A DNA stretch of 64,000 nucleotides from VRUE01 sp963812335. GTDB taxonomy: Bacteria > Actinomycetota > Thermoleophilia > Solirubrobacterales > 70-9. The translations under genes were made by a program, and so were the position numbers. The stretch is from contig CAWEUU010000004.1 in the NCBI GenBank assembly GCA_963812335.1, positions 1-64,000 on the forward strand. Direction: 5' to 3'. This document shows, one piece after another, positions 27,763 through 36,423 of the stretch. The notes beneath the pieces are model-generated. The model did no database searches, was not told the DNA's origin, and saw only the letters and a list, made by a program, of their open reading frames with translations. The first letter of the stretch is position 1; every line of letters starts with the position of its first letter.

Positions 27763-28998
27763 GGAGGCCGCGCGCACGGGCGGAGCGCGCCGGCGGCGGG
27801 CTGCCCGCCTGGGCGCTGGGCGCTGATCCCGCTGGCGCTGATCGCGGCGGCGATCGGCGCCTTCGCCCTGCTCGGCGGGCCCGGGCTGGGCGAGCGCAGC
27901 GGCCCGCCGGTCGAGGAGCTGAGCGGTCGAGCGCACCGTGCTGCGGCCGGGCGAGATCGAGCTGACCCTGCGCAACGACGGCCCCGACCCGGTCGAGGTC
28001 GCGCAGGTCGCCGTCAACGACGCCTTCGCCGCCTTCAGCGCCGATGGCGGCCGCGAGGTCGGCCGGCTCGGCTCGACCGATGCTGCGCGTCTCCTACCCC
28101 TGGATCGAGGGCGAGGCCTACGAGATCTTCGTCCTCACCGCCACCGGCGGCACGATCGACGCCGCGATCCCGGTCGCCGCCGAAACCCCGGCCGCCGACC
28201 TCGGCTTCTTCGGCCTGATGGCGCTGCTCGGGATCTACGTCGGCGTGATCCCGGTCAGCCTCGGGATGCTCTGGCTGCCCTTCGTGCGCCGCATCGACGC
28301 GCGCTGGATCGGCGCCCTGATCGCCTTCACCGTCGGCCTGCTCGCCTTCCTCGCGATCGACGCCGGGCTCGAGGGGCTGGAGATCGCCGCCGAGGCGCCC
28401 GCCGCCTTCGGCGGCAGCGCGCTGGTCTTCGCCGGGGCGCTGGTCGCCTACCTGCTGCTGGCCGGCGGTCGACGCCTGCGCTGCGTCGCCGCGGCGAGGC
28501 CGCGCAGGCGGCGCGGCGTCGCCGCGGGGGCCTCTACCTGGCGCTGCTGGTCGCGATCGGGATCGGCCTGCACAACCTCGGCGAGGGGCTGGCGATCGGC
28601 TCCGTCCTACGCGACCGGGGCGCTGGCGCTCGGCGCCTTCCTCGTCGTCGGCTTCGCGATCCACAACACGACCGAGGGCCTGGCGATCGTCGCGCCGCTG
28701 CGCGGCGGCGGCGCAGCGGGCGCGAGCCCGCGCCCGCGCTTCGCCCAGCTCGCCGGCCTCGGCCTGCTCGCCGGCGCCCCGGCGGTGCTCGGCGCCTGGA
28801 TCGGGGCCGCCGCCTTCGACCCGAGCCTGGCGGCGGTGCTGTTCGGCGTCGGCGTCGGCGCGATCGCCCGCGTGATCGTCCAGATCGCGCCCTCGATGCG
28901 CGACGGCGACGGCCGCCTCCTGCACCCGCTCTCGGTGGCCGGGATGATCGCCGGCATCGCCGCCCTCTACGTGACCGGCCTGCTTGGTCAGCGTCTGA
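27762..28998 (+). CDS. ZIP family metal permease with N-terminal extracytoplasmic domain, frameshifted
   Basis: About 412 residues. After one membrane helix (LIPLALIAAAIGAFALL) comes a 100-residue beta-rich domain (TVLRPGEIELTLRNDGPDPVE, VSYPWIEGEAYEIFVLTATG), then eight helices of the ZIP fold. The metal-path motifs are HNLGEGLAIGSV in helix IV and FAIHNTTEGLAIV in helix V, both with the His...Glu pattern. Frames change near 27815, 27930, 28080, 28470 and 28612. Its stop and the regulator start overlap as TGATG. Likely import of Zn, Mn or Fe. Confidence 0.82.
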
Positions 28999-29455
28999 TG
29001 GCGAGCGGCGGCGGCGACCCGGGGCGGTTGCCGAAGACGGAGGCGATCGAGGACTACGCCAAGGCGATCTACGCGCTCTCCCGCGATCGCAAGGGACCGG
29101 TGCTGAACGGCGAGGTGGCGGAGCGGCTCGGCGTCGCCCCGGCACGGCGACCGCGATGCTGAAGCGGCTCGATGAGATGGGCCTGGTCGCCCTGGTCCCC
29201 TACAAGGGCGTGACGCTGACCGAGGCCGGCGAGAAGGTCGCGCTGGAGGTGATCCGCCATCACCGCCTGATCGAGGCCTACCTCTCCGAGGCGCTGGGGA
29301 TGCCCGACGACATGGTCCACGCCGAGGCCGAGGTGCTCGAGCACCACATCTCCGAGGAGCTCGAGGCGCTGATCGCGGCCAAGCTCGGCGAGCCGAGTCA
29401 CGATCCGCACGGGACGCCGATCCCGAGCCCGGACCTGAAGTTGCCCGAGGCGTAG
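28998..29455 (+). CDS. DtxR/MntR-family metal-dependent regulator, one frameshift
   Basis: About 152 residues. N-terminal winged helix: KTEAIEDYAKAIYALSRDRK, LNGEVAERLGVAP, then (in another frame) TAMLKRLDEMGLVALVPYKG and VTLTEAGEKVALEVIRHHRLIE. The metal-binding dimerisation helix follows: DDMVHAEAEVLEHHISEELE, with the Glu and His ligands typical of DtxR/MntR. No SH3-like third domain. One indel lies near 29140. ATG overlaps the ZIP stop; NRAMP follows 2 nt later. It probably represses this operon through the inverted repeat at 26573 when metal is plentiful. Confidence 0.88.
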
Positions 29456-29457
29456 GA

Positions 29458-30753
29458 ATGCCTGGCGCGCCCGGTGTCGAGGACGTTCTTCCGGGTGAGG
29501 CCGCGGTGGCGGAGGCGGCGCGGCGGTCCTTGGAGGGGGAGAGTCGTGGGGTTCGGCGGATCTGGCCGTTTCTGGGGCCGGCCTTCATCGCCGCTGTCGC
29601 CTACATCGATCCCGGCAACTTTGCGACCAACATCGCCGGCGGGGCGAAGTTCGGCTACACGCTGCTCTGGGTCGTGCTGGCGGCGAACCTGGTCGCGATG
29701 CTGGTCCAGACCCAGTCGGCGAAGCTCGGCATCGCGACCGGCAGGAACCTCGCCGAGCTCTGCCGCGAACGCTTCTCGCGGCGCACCTCGATCGGCCTCT
29801 GGTTGCAGGCCGAGCTGGTTGCGATGGCAACCGACGTCGCCGAGGTCGTCGGTGCGGCGCTCGGCCTCAACCTGCTGTTCGGGATCCCGCTCTTCCCCGC
29901 CGGGCTGATCGCCGGCGCCGGCGCCTTCGCGATCCTCGCCCTGCAGCAGTTCGGCTTCCGTCGCCTGGAGGCGGGGATCACGGCCCTGGTCGGTGTCGTC
30001 GTCGCCTCATTCGTGATCGAGCTTTTCCACGCCAAGCCCGCGGCGGGCGAAGTGGCCAAGCACCTCGTGCTGCCGGGCTTCTCCGGCAGCGAGAGCATCC
30101 TGCTCGCGACCGGGATCGTCGGCGCGACGGTGATGCCGCACGTCGTCTACCTGCACTCGGCGCTGACCCAGCGGCGGATCGTCGGCCGCGATGAGGCCGA
30201 GAAGAAGCGCATCCTTGGCTTCGAGAAGGTCGACGTTGTGATCGCCCTCTCGCTCGCCGGCCTGGTCAACCTCTCGATGATGATCGTCGCCGCGGCGCTG
30301 TTCAACACCAGCGGCCTGACCGGGATCGACACGATCGAAGGAGCCTTCGAAGGGCTGGAAACGCTGGTCTCGGCCAATGCCGCGACGATCTTCGGCATCG
30401 CCCTGCTCGCCTCCGGGTTCGCCTCCTCCTCGGTCGGCACGATGGCCGGCCAGGTGGTGATGCAGGGCTTCATCCAGCGGCGCATCCCGATCTTCATGCG
30501 CCGCGCGATCACCCTCGCCCCGGCTCTGTTCGTGCTCGCGATCGGCTTCAACCCGACCGACGCGCTCGTCTTCAGCCAGGTCGTGCTCTCCTTCGGCATC
30601 CCCTTTGCGCTGGTGCCGCTGCTGCTGATCGCCAGGCGGCGCGACATCATGGGCGCCCTCGCCAACCCCGGTTGGCTGACCGCCATCGCGGGGTTTCTGG
30701 CGGCGCTGATCATCGCCCTCAACGTCTTCCTGATCGCCGACCTTTTTCTCTAG
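29458..30753 (+). CDS. mntH: NRAMP family divalent metal transporter
   Basis: 431 residues with about 11 transmembrane helices, proton-coupled import of Mn(II) or Fe(II). The metal-site motif of helix 1, YIDPGNFATN, and that of helix 6, TVMPHVVYLHSA, with its Met ligand in context, are both intact, as is ASSSVGTMAGQVVMQGF. The N-terminal 40 residues are a charged extension. The frame is intact. It is the last gene of the multicopper oxidase, ZIP, DtxR-like unit and is followed by a hairpin. Confidence 0.95.
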   Translation: MPGAPGVEDVLPGEAAVAEAARRSLEGESRGVRRIWPFLGPAFIAAVAYIDPGNFATNIAGGAKFGYTLLWVVLAANLVAMLVQTQSAKLGIATGRNLAELCRERFSRRTSIGLWLQAELVAMATDVAEVVGAALGLNLLFGIPLFPAGLIAGAGAFAILALQQFGFRRLEAGITALVGVVVASFVIELFHAKPAAGEVAKHLVLPGFSGSESILLATGIVGATVMPHVVYLHSALTQRRIVGRDEAEKKRILGFEKVDVVIALSLAGLVNLSMMIVAAALFNTSGLTGIDTIEGAFEGLETLVSANAATIFGIALLASGFASSSVGTMAGQVVMQGFIQRRIPIFMRRAITLAPALFVLAIGFNPTDALVFSQVVLSFGIPFALVPLLLIARRRDIMGALANPGWLTAIAGFLAALIIALNVFLIADLFL

Positions 30754-30758
30754 GGGCG

Positions 30759-30784
30759 GGAGCGGGGTCGGGTGTCCCCGCTCC
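30759..30784. terminator. hairpin terminator downstream of mntH
   Basis: Inverted repeat GGAGCGGGG / CCCCGCTCC, 9-bp arms and 8-nt loop, 6 nt after the mntH stop and before a convergent gene. Confidence 0.6.
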
Positions 30785-30798
30785 GGTCGAGGGACGGC

Positions 30799-31119
30799 TC
30801 AGGTCAGGAGCTTGTCTGCGAGCTGGGGGAGTTCGCGGGCCATGCGGGACCTTGGGACGGCTAGGTCGATTCCGGCGGCGTCCGCAGCTTGTTTCGTCTC
30901 GGTGTTTACGTGGGAGTAGTAGCCGAGGACGGGGATGCCGAGGTTCTTTAGAGCATGTGGCTTCTCGGCGTCGAGGTCGGCGACGATGAGGTCGGCGTCG
31001 TCCACGGGAGCTTCCGCCAGATTGGGTGCCAGCGTTACGTCATGCCCGGCAGCGCTCAGCGTTGCCTCCACCTTGCTCCCCAGCATGAGGTCAGCGGCGA
31101 TGGCAATGATCTTTGCCAT
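30799..31119 (-). CDS. small receiver-like (Rossmann-fold) protein
   Basis: 106 residues with alternating strands and helices: KIIAIAADLMLGSKVEATLSA, HDVTLAPNLAE, ADLIVADLDAE, GIPVLGYYSHVN. It resembles a response-regulator receiver; the first acidic pair is reduced to AAD, Asp in IVADLD occupies the phosphorylation position, and the Thr/Lys positions are replaced. So a phospho-independent receiver relative is likely. It follows another small unknown gene by 29 nt. Confidence 0.6.
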   Translation of the reverse strand: MAKIIAIAADLMLGSKVEATLSAAGHDVTLAPNLAEAPVDDADLIVADLDAEKPHALKNLGIPVLGYYSHVNTETKQAADAAGIDLAVPRSRMARELPQLADKLLT

Positions 31120-31148
31120 CAGCTCAGGAGCTTCTTCTTGACGGGCAT

Positions 31149-31511
31149 CTAGATCGCGCGGCGCTGGCGGAACTCCTCGCGCACGCTCTCCGGCCGGCCC
31201 CACATCTGCACGACCTCCGAACGCCCCTCGCGCACCTCGCGAACCTGCATCTCCCCGCTCACACCGTCCCCGTCCAGCTTTTCCAGCACTCCGACCACGC
31301 TCTCGGCGGCAGCAGCATGCCCGAAGCTCTTCGCCACCAGCAGGCGCCAGTCCCAATCGGCCTGCGAGTAGGGCCGCGCGTTGACCTGGCTCAGCGCAAC
31401 GGCAGCATCGATGTACCGACTCTCGTCAGCGATCCGCAGGTCGACCTCCAGATCCGTCCAATCCGAGGGCAGCGCCTCGAGCACCTGCTTGAAATCGGCG
31501 GCCAGACTCAT
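31149..31511 (-). CDS. conserved hypothetical protein
   Basis: 120 residues, charged, probably alpha/beta (DFKQVLEALPSDWTDLEVDLRI, YSQADWDWRLLVAKSFGHAA, VGVLEKLDGDGVSGEMQVREV). No family recognised. ATG is 7 nt after a TACGCT box. With the receiver-like gene it forms a two-gene unit. Confidence 0.6.
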   Translation of the reverse strand: MSLAADFKQVLEALPSDWTDLEVDLRIADESRYIDAAVALSQVNARPYSQADWDWRLLVAKSFGHAAAAESVVGVLEKLDGDGVSGEMQVREVREGRSEVVQMWGRPESVREEFRQRRAI

Positions 31512-31518
31512 CCGCCGC

Positions 31519-31524
31519 AGCGTA
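31519..31524 (-). promoter_or_regulatory. -10 box of leaderless hypothetical gene
   Basis: TACGCT on the minus strand, 7 nt before the ATG at 31511. Confidence 0.35.
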
Positions 31525-31529
31525 TCCCG

Positions 31530-32489
31530 TCAGCGGCTCAGCCGAAAAGCGGCATCGACGTCGAGTGGCCTCTCGAGCAATCCGTGCTCGAGGTCCCAGG
31601 CCGCCCATTCCTCCAGCACGGCGCGGTCAAACGGAGTCGGATGGAGGTCGGGGCGGAGGGCGCGCAGCTGCGCCGCCTGTTCGGCCCGGTCGAGGCCCGG
31701 GTTGGCGGCGATCAGGTCGTCGAGCGCCCGGGCGGGGTGCTCGAAGGCGAGCTCGTAGCCACGCGCGGTCGCGTCGACGATCACGTCGACCAGCTGCGGA
31801 TCGTCTTCGACCGTGTGCCGCGAAGCGACCAGGACCAGCTCGGGATAGTGGGGAGCGCCGTAGCGGTCGACCTTGAAGACGCGAATCGGAGTGCCCTGGC
31901 TGCGCAGGGCGACGCCCTCGGCGTTCCAGAACCCGGTCACGGCATCGACCCTGTCAGCGGCGAGCGCGGCGACGGCGTTGAAGCCGATCGTCACCCGCTC
32001 GACCCGTGCCGGCTCGCCGCCGTCGGCGCTGACCTCGGAGTCGACCACCGCTTCGTCGGAGGGCAGGCCGGTGACGCCGACGGTGCGGCCCTCGAGCTCG
32101 CGGGGGCGCCGAACCGGCCCGTCGGCGCGGGCGATGATCGACGCCAGCGGGCGCTGCACGATCGGCATCGTGCCGACCACGTCGAGGCCGTGCTCGCGGG
32201 CGATGCCGAGATCGTGGATGTCGAGCACGGCGAACTCGACCCGGCCCGCCTCCAGCAGCTTTGGCGCATCGGTCGACTCGCCCGGCCGGCGGATCGTCAG
32301 GTCGACCCGCTCGTCGCCGTAGTAGCCCTGGCGCTGCGCGGCGTAGATCCCGGAATGCGCGGCGTTGGGGACGAAATCGAGCACGAGCGTCACGCCTTGC
32401 GGCGCGCCCGGTTCCGCGCCGTCCCCGCCGCAGCCGCCGATGACGGTGAGCAGCAGGACGGCCGCCAGCAGCGCGGCAGCTCGTCTCAT
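31530..32489 (-). CDS. NMT1/THI5-like ABC transporter substrate-binding lipoprotein
   Basis: 319 residues. Lipoprotein signal RRAAALLAAVLLLTVIGGC. The mature protein has the family start LVLDFVPNAAHSGIYAAQRQGYY, then DVVGTMPIVQRPLASIIA, GRTVGVTGLPSDEAV and DRVDAVTGFWNAEGVALRSQG. It belongs to the group binding pyrimidine precursors, sulphonates or nitrate; the FVPNAAHSGIY start resembles ThiY. No permease or ATPase gene is adjacent and I see no TPP riboswitch upstream, so the ligand is open. Confidence 0.85.
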   Translation of the reverse strand: MRRAAALLAAVLLLTVIGGCGGDGAEPGAPQGVTLVLDFVPNAAHSGIYAAQRQGYYGDERVDLTIRRPGESTDAPKLLEAGRVEFAVLDIHDLGIAREHGLDVVGTMPIVQRPLASIIARADGPVRRPRELEGRTVGVTGLPSDEAVVDSEVSADGGEPARVERVTIGFNAVAALAADRVDAVTGFWNAEGVALRSQGTPIRVFKVDRYGAPHYPELVLVASRHTVEDDPQLVDVIVDATARGYELAFEHPARALDDLIAANPGLDRAEQAAQLRALRPDLHPTPFDRAVLEEWAAWDLEHGLLERPLDVDAAFRLSR

Positions 32490-32577
32490 TCGACAAGGAA
32501 AACTATTCGATCCGCATTCCGGTTAGACTCCCGGCCGAATCCGACTTTTGGGAACGGGACTAGAGGAGGCGTAACCA

Positions 32578-33342
32578 GTGCAGCAACGAGGACTTTCGGC
32601 ATATCTCGCCGAGCTGATCGGCACTTTCCTGCTGGTGTTCTTCATCGTCAGCGTGGTGGTGCTGTTCGTAGCCACCGGCAATCAGGCTCAGTTCGGCTCG
32701 GACTTCGCCGTCGTCGGCCTCGTTCACGCCTTCCTGCTGTTCGGGCTGATCGTGATGTTCGGCGTGGCCAGTGGCGGCCACTTCAACCCCGCGGTCACCC
32801 TCGCCGCGGCGGCGATCAAACGGATCGCCCCTGTGGACGCGGTTATCTACATGCTCGCCCAGCTTTCCGGCGGCGTGCTCGGCGCGCTGCTGGCCAAGGG
32901 CCTGCTGCTCGACGAGGGTCGCGCGACGAGCTACGGCGCGGCCCAGGTCAGCGGCCTCCTGGGCGGCAACTTCCAGGGCATGATCGTCGAGGGGATCGGC
33001 ACCTTCTGCCTCGTCCTCGTGATCCTCGCCGCGGTCTACTCGAAAAAGAGCGTCAAGGACTGGGCACCGCTGGCGATCGGCACGACGCTCGGCTTCATCG
33101 TCATGGTCGGCGGCCCGCTGACCGGCGGCTCCTTCAACCCGGCCCGCTGGTTCGGCCCGGCCCTGGTCGGCAACGAGTGGGGCGGCGTCTGGCCCTACCT
33201 GCTCGGCCCGATCCTCGGCTCGCTGCTCGCGGCCGCGGTCTACAAGTTCGTGCTCGAGCCCGGCGGCGCCTCGCCGACAGAACCGCCGGAGAAGGTCAAG
33301 GCGCCGGCAGCGCCGAAGCCCGGCGCCGGCAGCGCCGCTTAG
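32578..33342 (+). CDS. MIP family aquaporin/glycerol-channel protein
   Basis: 254 residues, six transmembrane helices and two half-helices carrying the channel motifs GGHFNPAVTLA and GGSFNPARWFGPAL. The Arg after the second NPA is the selectivity-filter residue. N-terminal LAELIGTFLLVFFI is typical. The Ala/Pro/Lys-rich tail is probably disordered. GTG start behind GAGGAG. A 13-bp hairpin lies 27 nt after the stop. Water or small neutral solute passage cannot be told apart. Confidence 0.92.
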   Translation: MQQRGLSAYLAELIGTFLLVFFIVSVVVLFVATGNQAQFGSDFAVVGLVHAFLLFGLIVMFGVASGGHFNPAVTLAAAAIKRIAPVDAVIYMLAQLSGGVLGALLAKGLLLDEGRATSYGAAQVSGLLGGNFQGMIVEGIGTFCLVLVILAAVYSKKSVKDWAPLAIGTTLGFIVMVGGPLTGGSFNPARWFGPALVGNEWGGVWPYLLGPILGSLLAAAVYKFVLEPGGASPTEPPEKVKAPAAPKPGAGSAA

Positions 33343-33368
33343 CGCCGCGCCTACCCTCCTCAGCTTCA

Positions 33369-33398
33369 CCGCCGCCGGGCGCTCGCGCCCGGCGGCGG
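33369..33398 (+). terminator. strong hairpin terminator after aquaporin gene
   Basis: Perfect 13-bp arms CCGCCGCCGGGCG / CGCCCGGCGGCGG with a CTCG loop. It separates the aquaporin gene from fbiC. Confidence 0.75.
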
Positions 33399-33409
33399 CA
33401 TGCTTGCAG

Positions 33410-33415
33410 TAGCTT
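33410..33415 (+). promoter_or_regulatory. -10 box of leaderless fbiC
   Basis: TAGCTT, 7 nt before the GTG at 33423, directly after a terminator hairpin. Confidence 0.45.
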
Positions 33416-33422
33416 GGGCCTC

Positions 33423-35680
33423 GTGCGCCGGGTCACCTTCTCGCGGAACTACACGCTCTCCCTCTCCCGCACCTGCCAGTGCTACTGCAAGTACTGCGCC
33501 TTCGCGACCCGCAAAGCGCATATCCACGCACCAGAGGTCGTCGAAAGCAAGCTGGACGAGGCTGACGCGAAGGAACGCCAAGGAGCTCCTGGTGCTCACC
33601 GGCGAGCGTCCCGAGGTCAACCCCGATGTAGCCGCCAAGCTCTCGGAGTGGGGCCACGACGACTTCACGTCCTACGTGGTCTGGAGCTGCGAGCGTGCCC
33701 TCGAGCGCGGCATTCTGCCCCACACGAACATCGGCGTCCTCAGCCACGAGGACCTGGCCCGCCTGCGCGAGGTCACGGCATCTCAGGGGCTGATGCTGGA
33801 GTCCTCGTCCGCGCGCCTCATGGACACGGTCCACGCCGGCTCTCCCACCAAGCACCCGAAGAAGCGCCTGGCAACGATCGCGGCAGCAGGCGAGCTCAAG
33901 ATCCCCTTTACGAGCGGGATCCTCGTCGGCATCGGTGAGACGCAGGACGAGCAGATCGAGTCCCTGGAAGCTCTTGCCGACTCTCCACAACGAATACGGC
34001 CACCTCCAGGAGATCATCCTCCAGAACTTCGTCCCGCACCCGCGCTACTACGGCCAGGAAGTGGCCGACATCGCCGACGATGCTTCCCGCCGGCGATGGG
34101 AGGGCGACGGGGACCCCCCCGCCGGAAGCGACGAGGACGGGTCCCCGTCCTCTTTGAGCGGGCTGGAGATGCCCGGCTGGGCGAGTCCCGTCTCGGTCGA
34201 CGACATCAAGCGCCTGATCCGCGAGTGCAAGCGGTTGATGCCGGACGTGGGGGTTCAGGTCCCGCCGAACTTGTCTGATGCCTGGGCGGAGCTGGTGGAA
34301 GCGGGGGCGACTGATCTTGGGGGGCTTTCGGCGAACGGGGATCACATTTCGCCGGAGGAGCCGTTTCCGTCGCCGCATGAGGTGCGCAAGGGGCTGGCGC
34401 CGAAGGGCTACGCGCTGACTGAGAGGCTTTGCGTCTACCCGCAGTACATGGACTCCGAGTGGATGGAGCAGGGCGTCCTCGACGTGATCAAGCTCAAGTA
34501 CTGGAGCTTCATTCCGCGTCGGGGCTCGGGGCGGCGGAGCGAGGAGACAATCGACTCGCAGCTGGCGCCGCTCGCGATCGAGAAGGGGCGGGACGGGGTC
34601 GAGCTGAGCGAGGACGAGCTGACGGCATTGTTCGCCGAGACGCGGCCCGAGGTCATCGAGGAGATGCGGGTGGCCGCCGACGAGCTGCGGGCCGAGCTGG
34701 CGGGGGACACGGCGACTTTCGTGGTCAACCGCAACATCAACTTCACCAACGTCTGCATCGTCGGCTGTGCCTTCTGCGGCTTCGGCCAGGGGAAGCGCTC
34801 GCCCGACGCGTATGAGGTCTCCGAGGAGGAGTTCGCAGCGCGGATCGCCGAGGCGGTTGACTTCGGCGCGACCGAGATCTGCATGCAGGGCGGGATCCAC
34901 CCAGACCTGACCCTGGAGGAGTACGGCAAGTGGCTGCGGCTGGCCAAGGACGCGGCGCCCCAGTTGCATCTGCACGCCTACTCGCCGATGGAGGTCCACT
35001 ACATGTGCGAGCGCTCCGGCAGGCCGCCGCAGGAGGTCTTCGAATACCTGCTCGATTGCGGGCTCGGCTCGACCCCGGGCACGGCGGCGGAGGTGCTCGA
35101 CGACGGGGTCCGTCAGCGGATCTCCCCCAACAAGCTTCCGGCCGACCGCTGGGTCGAGATCGTCGAAGCCTCGCACCGGGCCGGGCTGCGCTCGACCTCA
35201 ACCGTGATGTTCGGCCACATCGAGGAGCCGCGCGAGCTGGCCCGTCACATGCGGGTCGTGCGGGCGCTTCAGGAGCGGACCGGCGGGATCACCGAGTTCG
35301 TGCCGCTCAGCTTCATCCCCTTCAACACGATGCTGGGACGCACCCACGGGATCGAGGAGATCTCCGCCGACGAGAACCTCAAGCACACGGCCGCCTTCCG
35401 ACTGGCGCTGGGACGGACGGTTACCAACCTGCAGGCGAGCTGGGTGAAGATGGGCCTCGGGGCGGCGACCGAGGCGCTGCGTTGGGGGGTCAACGACCTT
35501 GGTGGGACGCTGATGGAGGAGAACATCTCACGCATGGCGGGCTCCCAGCACGGTGTGCGGCTGGAGCCGGAGCAGCTGATCGCCGCCGCGCGCGCCGCCG
35601 GTCGCGAACCGGCCCAGCGCACGACGCTCTACGAGATCATCGAGACGTACCCGCCGGGTGAGCCGGCGCTCGCCCGCTAG
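33423..35680 (+). CDS. fbiC: FO synthase FbiC (CofG-CofH fusion), two frameshifts
   Basis: Two radical-SAM domains that join tyrosine and a flavin precursor into 7,8-didemethyl-8-hydroxy-5-deazariboflavin (FO), the F420 chromophore. The CofG cluster motif CQCYCKYCAF lies near residue 20; the CofH motif NVCIVGCAFCGF lies near residue 445. Other blocks: PHTNIGVLSHEDLARLREV, GDHISPEEPFPSPHEV, FGATEICMQGGIHPDLTL, HLHAYSPMEVHYM and NDLGGTLMEENISRMAG. Single-base shifts occur near 33580 and 33985. About 752 residues. A palindromic insert lies between residues 225 and 245. The stop shares a CTAG with the convergent cofE stop. Confidence 0.95.
34106..34149. repeat. inverted repeat inside fbiC
   Basis: Perfect 11-bp arms GACGGGGACCC / GGGTCCCCGTC with a 22-nt spacer. 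It is read in frame as a Gly/Asp/Pro/Ser-rich loop late in the CofG domain. It looks like a small palindromic element rather than conserved protein sequence. Confidence 0.55.
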
Positions 35681-36423
35681 CGAAAGAGGTCTTCGGCTTC
35701 GGGGCGGCGCAGGGCAGCGGCGCCTGGGCCGTCCTCGACGGTGACGTGATGACCGAGGCCGCGGACGATCGCGACCGGGACGCGACTCGCCTTGTCGCGA
35801 ACGAGGTCGGCGGCCGAGGCGGCCTCGTCGGCGATCGCGATCTCGGTCGCCTCCAGCGCGCGGCCGCCGGCGTCGGCGCGGCCGCGCCAGTCGTCGAGCG
35901 GGTCGAGGCCGGCGCAGCCGATCGCCACCTCGGTCTGGCCGAGTCGCCAGGCGCGGCCGAAGCTGTCGGCGACGATCACGGCCGGCGTGGCCTCGGTCGC
36001 GATCCGGATTTCATCGCGAATCCGCCGGGCGGATGCGTCGGGGTCCTGCGGCAGCAGCGCGACCGTGCCCGATTCGGGCAGGTTGGATGTGTCGACGCCG
36101 GCGTTGGCGCAGACCAAGCCGTGCCTGGTCTCGACGATCAACAGGCCACGCTCGGCGCGCAGCACCGCCCGGCTCTCGGCGAGGATCAGCTCGACCAGGG
36201 CGGCCTCCTTGCCGAGTTCCGCGGCGAGTCGCTCGGCCTCCGGGCCCGGGCTCACGGCGTCGAGCCTGCACACTCGCCCCTCGGCCTTGGAGACGATCTT
36301 CTGCGAGACGACGATGAAGTCGCCGGATGCAATCTCCGCGCGGGCCGCGATCTCGGCCCCGATCTCGGCGCCCTCGCCGATCTCGGGCATTTCCGATATT
36401 CCGAAGACCCGCAGCTCTGTCAT
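35677..36423 (-). CDS. cofE: coenzyme F420-0:L-glutamate ligase
   Basis: 248 residues. GTP-dependent ligase adding glutamates to F420-0. Family blocks: DFIVVSQKIVSKAEGRV, HGLVCANAGVDTSNLPESG, DSFGRAWRLGQTEVAIGCAG and EIAIADEAASAADLV. It is the standalone CofE form, without the C-terminal nitroreductase-like domain seen in mycobacterial FbiB. The ATG overlaps the cofC stop (ATGA). Intact frame. Confidence 0.95.
   Translation of the reverse strand: MTELRVFGISEMPEIGEGAEIGAEIAARAEIASGDFIVVSQKIVSKAEGRVCRLDAVSPGPEAERLAAELGKEAALVELILAESRAVLRAERGLLIVETRHGLVCANAGVDTSNLPESGTVALLPQDPDASARRIRDEIRIATEATPAVIVADSFGRAWRLGQTEVAIGCAGLDPLDDWRGRADAGGRALEATEIAIADEAASAADLVRDKASRVPVAIVRGLGHHVTVEDGPGAAALRRPEAEDLFR

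Noticed and set aside
32490..32577. TPP riboswitch upstream of the THI5-like binding protein
   Set aside because: The short leader lacks the conserved CUGAGA and ACCUGA elements and contains a divergent promoter region only.
31113..33938. A 941-codon open frame on the plus strand
   Set aside because: It runs antisense to the THI5-like gene and through the aquaporin gene in another frame; only its end carries real sequence (the start of fbiC). High GC makes such long shadow frames common.
34106..34149. Rho-independent terminator within fbiC
   Set aside because: The 22-nt spacer is long and no T-run follows; the surrounding frame continues with clear CofG and CofH sequence.
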